A program made the translations under genes and the position numbers. Below, in pieces: positions 62,301-64,000 of a stretch of 64,000 nt of DNA. The first letter of the stretch is position 1. Each line of letters starts with the position of its first letter. This stretch comes from Holophagae bacterium (lineage in GTDB: Bacteria > Acidobacteriota > Holophagae > Acanthopleuribacterales > Acanthopleuribacteraceae), in the NCBI GenBank assembly GCA_030429565.1, contig JAUIFE010000025.1, positions 1 through 64,000 of the forward strand. The letters are read 5' to 3'. Below the pieces are notes generated by a model. It was given only the letters and a program-made list of their open reading frames with translations, did not search any database and was not told where the DNA came from.

Positions 62301-62485
62301 GAACCCGCTTCGGGTTGGGTTGGCCTTGGCGGTGCGTAACGCGAACGGACCTCACCGGTCGGCCGACCTTTGTTGCGTCTGAAAAGGGCAAAACGGCTCT
62401 TTTTTTCTGCTTGAACTCTGTTTTGTTTGCCGCTGCGTTGCGCGACGGCCGCGCCGGCGGTTCTATTTGCGTCAATGCCACTCAC
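59363..62485 (-). CDS. Large effector-like protein partnered with a type III chaperone
   Basis: A 1040-residue protein without signal peptide or clear TM helix. The N-terminus (MSGIDANRTAGAAVAQRSGK, then a Lys/Arg stretch) is Ser/Gly/Asn-rich and disordered, as in type III signals. Residues about 60-350 are alpha-helical, with coiled-coil-like segments (KMAAQLMKTTALMDEVQAEM; KQITALQQKLNELGVKLDF). The centre has Gly-rich strand sequence (GRSVTLSLGGGVDKALSGLK, FTFGLGVSSATEGVAGSVTL) and the C-terminal third returns to strands and helices. No enzymatic motif is recognisable. The GTG at 62485 follows AAGGAAGGA; a GTG at 62518 would add 11 residues. The CesT-like gene follows after 14 bases, the usual arrangement of an effector and its chaperone. 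Function unknown. Confidence 0.68.
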   Translation of the reverse strand: MSGIDANRTAGAAVAQRSGKQNRVQAEKKSRFALFRRNKGRPTGEVRSRYAPPRPTQPEAGSVTARERTERNQAMLAMMEHAAGGDIEPQAFLQEAATRLGGEQGPAIQEHLQNMDSVKKALTNPEGRERVLGLIYEMANAGPAKLAEFTEAQVNVVLSTPYDYSSRADAHALRRTAKHMEAAVYDKAAATLHSKAEKMAAQLMKTTALMDEVQAEMSGWEQQADALGAMVDASATAIEKYDAGLPLNKTEKKQITALQQKLNELGVKLDFQQPQFGGLNQAVDAAFSAIIGKLDDLDQEFASLELVLNGQVKEQEALSSKAHEREELAEDARHRKSDATDFSVTHRSSLDGADAAKLAEVKEAMRVVKHQERFLKARAGLKADLLEKLHQADFDTPGRSVTLSLGGGVDKALSGLKLDLKFDLKGYVKDDGNIVLQKGFTFGLGVSSATEGVAGSVTLPIRVFRNTKFRNLEEMAEFLTDKVLSQCSVHNLFDGNFLGIDVDAKDAAAARKKADPKEAAKALRALRTKLNLPHAGTRVHEGANPKIETGGYLGLKMTGSLGLGNVASAKIEGEVRAGGKRAVKRVGLDAAMPATPEEAREAWKMPAEAHYKLPGGGEGKVDGRAEMAAWHAEITALASSGETPEPAALSDHRTALLEHSRDMMVTWQAYTDAVIQADKGDPNAKRLKKELEKKMGVQFGMRARFNRRSDRARMRRQMFHTMMGLNRLYQASLTETSSPQAKAGLAVMRARTEQLKHPEYALEKNNAGTLSTKKTNDGYVTSRRVRGEMMLDVGPTKVGVSYERIDETYWKDSNPDNEGRFQTYRLTFHSGLDLNALTQFLAANQLELGELPTFAAQGQFSITIKAKQTGLMHTPYQVQFVRFEPGIGASLNAGPVALQALRTGVAAEVLGTNTTSYVFNLYHNAVRQVPPDQLQQSFGSYMDKHGETLTTMMHAMTKDIGEPHAVAGPSYEMNQLMEADRVQAGVEHWSETRTHQLLHAIHDELQQRPPNWDRLKTHFMELCQHQSQIQYTGDTKPPRA

Positions 62486-62756
62486 GATTCCTTCCTTGAT
62501 GCTGATTTTTTGCAGCACGAGGCCTTGGCTGCTTTGGGCTGCTTGGGATTGGCGCGGATCCGGCGAGTTTCCGCTTCACCAACCTGAACCAGCCGCCGAT
62601 CATTGTGACCGGCGTCCGTGGTTGCGGCGCATCCAGTTGTTGCGAACGGCTGGAATCGCTGTCGCATGTGGTTGCCGTCCGGCGGCAAGTCCGGCTGCGT
62701 CATAGGCCTCACCCTGTGCTAGGATGACGCCGGAACCGAGCTGTAAAAGTAGGCCG

Positions 62757-62777
62757 GAACCGCCCCAGCGGCGGTTC
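62757..62777. repeat. Hairpin in the divergent leader
   Basis: GAACCGCC (62757-62764) and GGCGGTTC (62770-62777) form a perfect 8-bp stem with a 5-base loop, 26 bases before the TonB receptor ATG. It may affect expression of the receptor. The rest of 62486-62803 shows no gene. Confidence 0.45.
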
Positions 62778-62803
62778 TAGCCTTCTACGAGGGAGCGTGG
62801 CGT

Positions 62804-64000
62804 ATGGCGAAGAAACCTTGGCGTTGGATTCATTTCGGCCGATTTCTGGCGGCGACCGCATTCGGCGCCGCTGCCTTGGCCGCGCCGCTCGCGGCACAAA
62901 GCGAAGCCGACGATGCGCGCGACGTGCTGGAGGAAATTACCGTCACCGCGCGCAAACGCGAGGTAGCGCTGCAGGAGGCGCCGATTGCCGTCGCCACCTT
63001 CGACGGTGACGCACTTGACCGGGTCGGCATTGTCAAACTCGACGACTTCAACAGCTTTGTGCCAGGTTTGCTTGTCGGCAAAAACGACGGTGCCGGTCGC
63101 GTTGTTGCCATTCGCGGCATTGGCTGGGAAACCGCACAAAACCTCAGCACCCAGCCAGGCGTTTTGGTCTATGTCGATGGCGTTTACATGGCTAATCCGC
63201 TCGCCTTGGGCATCGACCTCGGTGAAATCGAACGCGTCGAGGTTTTGCGCGGCCCGCAGGGCACCGAATTCGGCCAAAGCGCCACCGGCGGCGCGGTCAA
63301 CATCATCACCAAAAAAGCCGTACTCGAACAACGCGACGGTTTTCTCGATCTACAGATCGGTGACTACGGCTTGGTCAACGCGCGCGCCGGCGCCAACATC
63401 GCCCTGGGGAATCGCGCCGCGCTGGCCTTTTCCCTGCAGAAACACGACCGCGACGGATATGCTGAAATTCGCGGCGGCGCACTTGACGGCTACGAACTGG
63501 ATGACGCCGATTCCGCCACCGCGCATCTCTCGCTTAAATGGCGGCCCCAGGACCATCTACAAGTTGAACTGGGCGCCTTTTGGCAAGACGCCGACCACCA
63601 CGGCGCCGCCCAAAAACACATCGCCGACCCCAACCCCGATGCACGTGAACTCACCCAGGATTCGCCCGGTACCTTTGTGCTTGAGAACCTGCACCTGCGC
63701 GCCGTGGTGCAGTGGGACACGCCCTGGGGGTTCAGCCTGAAATCGCTGACCGGCGTGCAAAACCTCGATAAACAACAGAGCCTGGATGGTGATCGGCTGA
63801 CCAGCGATTTGACCGCCGTAAATCTGACCGGCTTTTTCCCCGCCAACTTCGATTACTTGCCTTACTGGGACAATAACAGCGAAGCCTTTAGCCAAGAGGT
63901 GGCGTTAACCGGCGGCAACGCGCAAATGGATTGGGTTTTGGGTCTGTACTATTTCGACCATGAAAACGACAACGACTTCCTGGAAGCCGTTGGTCCGGGT
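62804..64000 (+). CDS. TonB-dependent receptor, 5' part (runs off the window)
   Basis: The first 399 codons of an outer-membrane receptor; there is no stop before 64000. A signal peptide (FLAATAFGAAALAAPLAAQS) is followed by the TonB-box-like EEITVTARKREVALQEAP and the plug: LDDFNSFVPGLLVGKNDGAG, VVAIRGIGWETAQNLST, VYVDGVYMANPLALGIDL and EIERVEVLRGPQGTEFGQSA, then TGGAVNIITKKA. The barrel begins near residue 190. The VTARKRE...APIAV start is typical of a large subgroup in Acidobacteriota and Proteobacteria with unknown or plant/animal-derived substrates. ATG at 62804 follows GAGGGAG with an 8-base gap. It is divergent from the effector-like gene. Confidence 0.88.
   Translation, partial: MAKKPWRWIHFGRFLAATAFGAAALAAPLAAQSEADDARDVLEEITVTARKREVALQEAPIAVATFDGDALDRVGIVKLDDFNSFVPGLLVGKNDGAGRVVAIRGIGWETAQNLSTQPGVLVYVDGVYMANPLALGIDLGEIERVEVLRGPQGTEFGQSATGGAVNIITKKAVLEQRDGFLDLQIGDYGLVNARAGANIALGNRAALAFSLQKHDRDGYAEIRGGALDGYELDDADSATAHLSLKWRPQDHLQVELGAFWQDADHHGAAQKHIADPNPDARELTQDSPGTFVLENLHLRAVVQWDTPWGFSLKSLTGVQNLDKQQSLDGDRLTSDLTAVNLTGFFPANFDYLPYWDNNSEAFSQEVALTGGNAQMDWVLGLYYFDHENDNDFLEAVGPG

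Overview
The window is a GC-rich bacterial chromosome segment with about 45 supportable protein genes. I saw no rRNA, tRNA, CRISPR array, transposase or integrase. The gene content suggests a marine or host-associated Acidobacteriota, possibly of the Acanthopleuribacter/Sulfidibacter type: an ECF sigma factor next to a Hanks-type kinase with a repeat-type C-terminus, large secreted M43 and M1 peptidases, TonB receptors, a DUF6702 gene behind the M1 peptidase, and Sec signal peptides. This placement is inferred from family content, not from a marker gene.

Layout. 0-4.7 kb: a GxxExxY nuclease-like gene between inverted copies of a ~107 bp repeat, a ThrE-type amino-acid exporter, and two small genes, one with its own promoter and terminator. 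4.7-10.4 kb: a large FtsX-type ABC permease without an ATPase, then a 2.1 kb gene-poor stretch with several palindromes. 10.4-14.3 kb: a small secreted protein convergent with a mosaic Ser/Thr kinase, which is followed by its likely partner ECF sigma gene. 14.5-20.6 kb: a minus-strand cassette encoding an AMP-forming ligase, a PLP aminotransferase, a glutaminase-deficient asparagine-synthetase-like ligase, a carrier protein, a hexapeptide acyltransferase and a GNAT with an Arg/Asn-rich tail. Several neighbours overlap by ATGA, and the set looks like a carrier-protein-based small-molecule or glycan-decoration pathway.

21-28 kb: a TetR regulator divergent from a DUF2269 membrane protein, with two 19-bp operators over both promoters; then the EF-P beta-lysylation set (efp, an epmA-like gene, epmB) around an uncharacterised Zn-ribbon-like protein. 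28-42.8 kb: a protein with a transglutaminase-like Cys-His-Asp triad, a band-7 protein, a 1226-residue secreted M43 protease with CUB repeats, a CAT-type acetyltransferase, an ATP-grasp ligase, a VOC protein, an orphan NarL-type regulator, and an M1 peptidase/DUF6702 pair.

43-49 kb: a 162-bp foldback repeat, three tandem paralogous membrane proteins (the middle one frameshifted, the last lacking a normal start codon), a secreted VWA protein and an RluA-type pseudouridine synthase. 49-56.9 kb: an AsnB/flippase pair, a TonB receptor, a YgjP-like peptidase and a 2OG-Fe(II) oxygenase. 57.5-64 kb: a LytTR regulator whose receiver lacks the phospho-Asp, a predicted type III secretion chaperone with its 1040-residue effector-like partner, and a TonB receptor that runs off the window.

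The strongest candidates for undescribed biology are the effector/chaperone pair (with the Cys-His-Asp protein as a possible second effector) and the carrier-protein ligase cassette.
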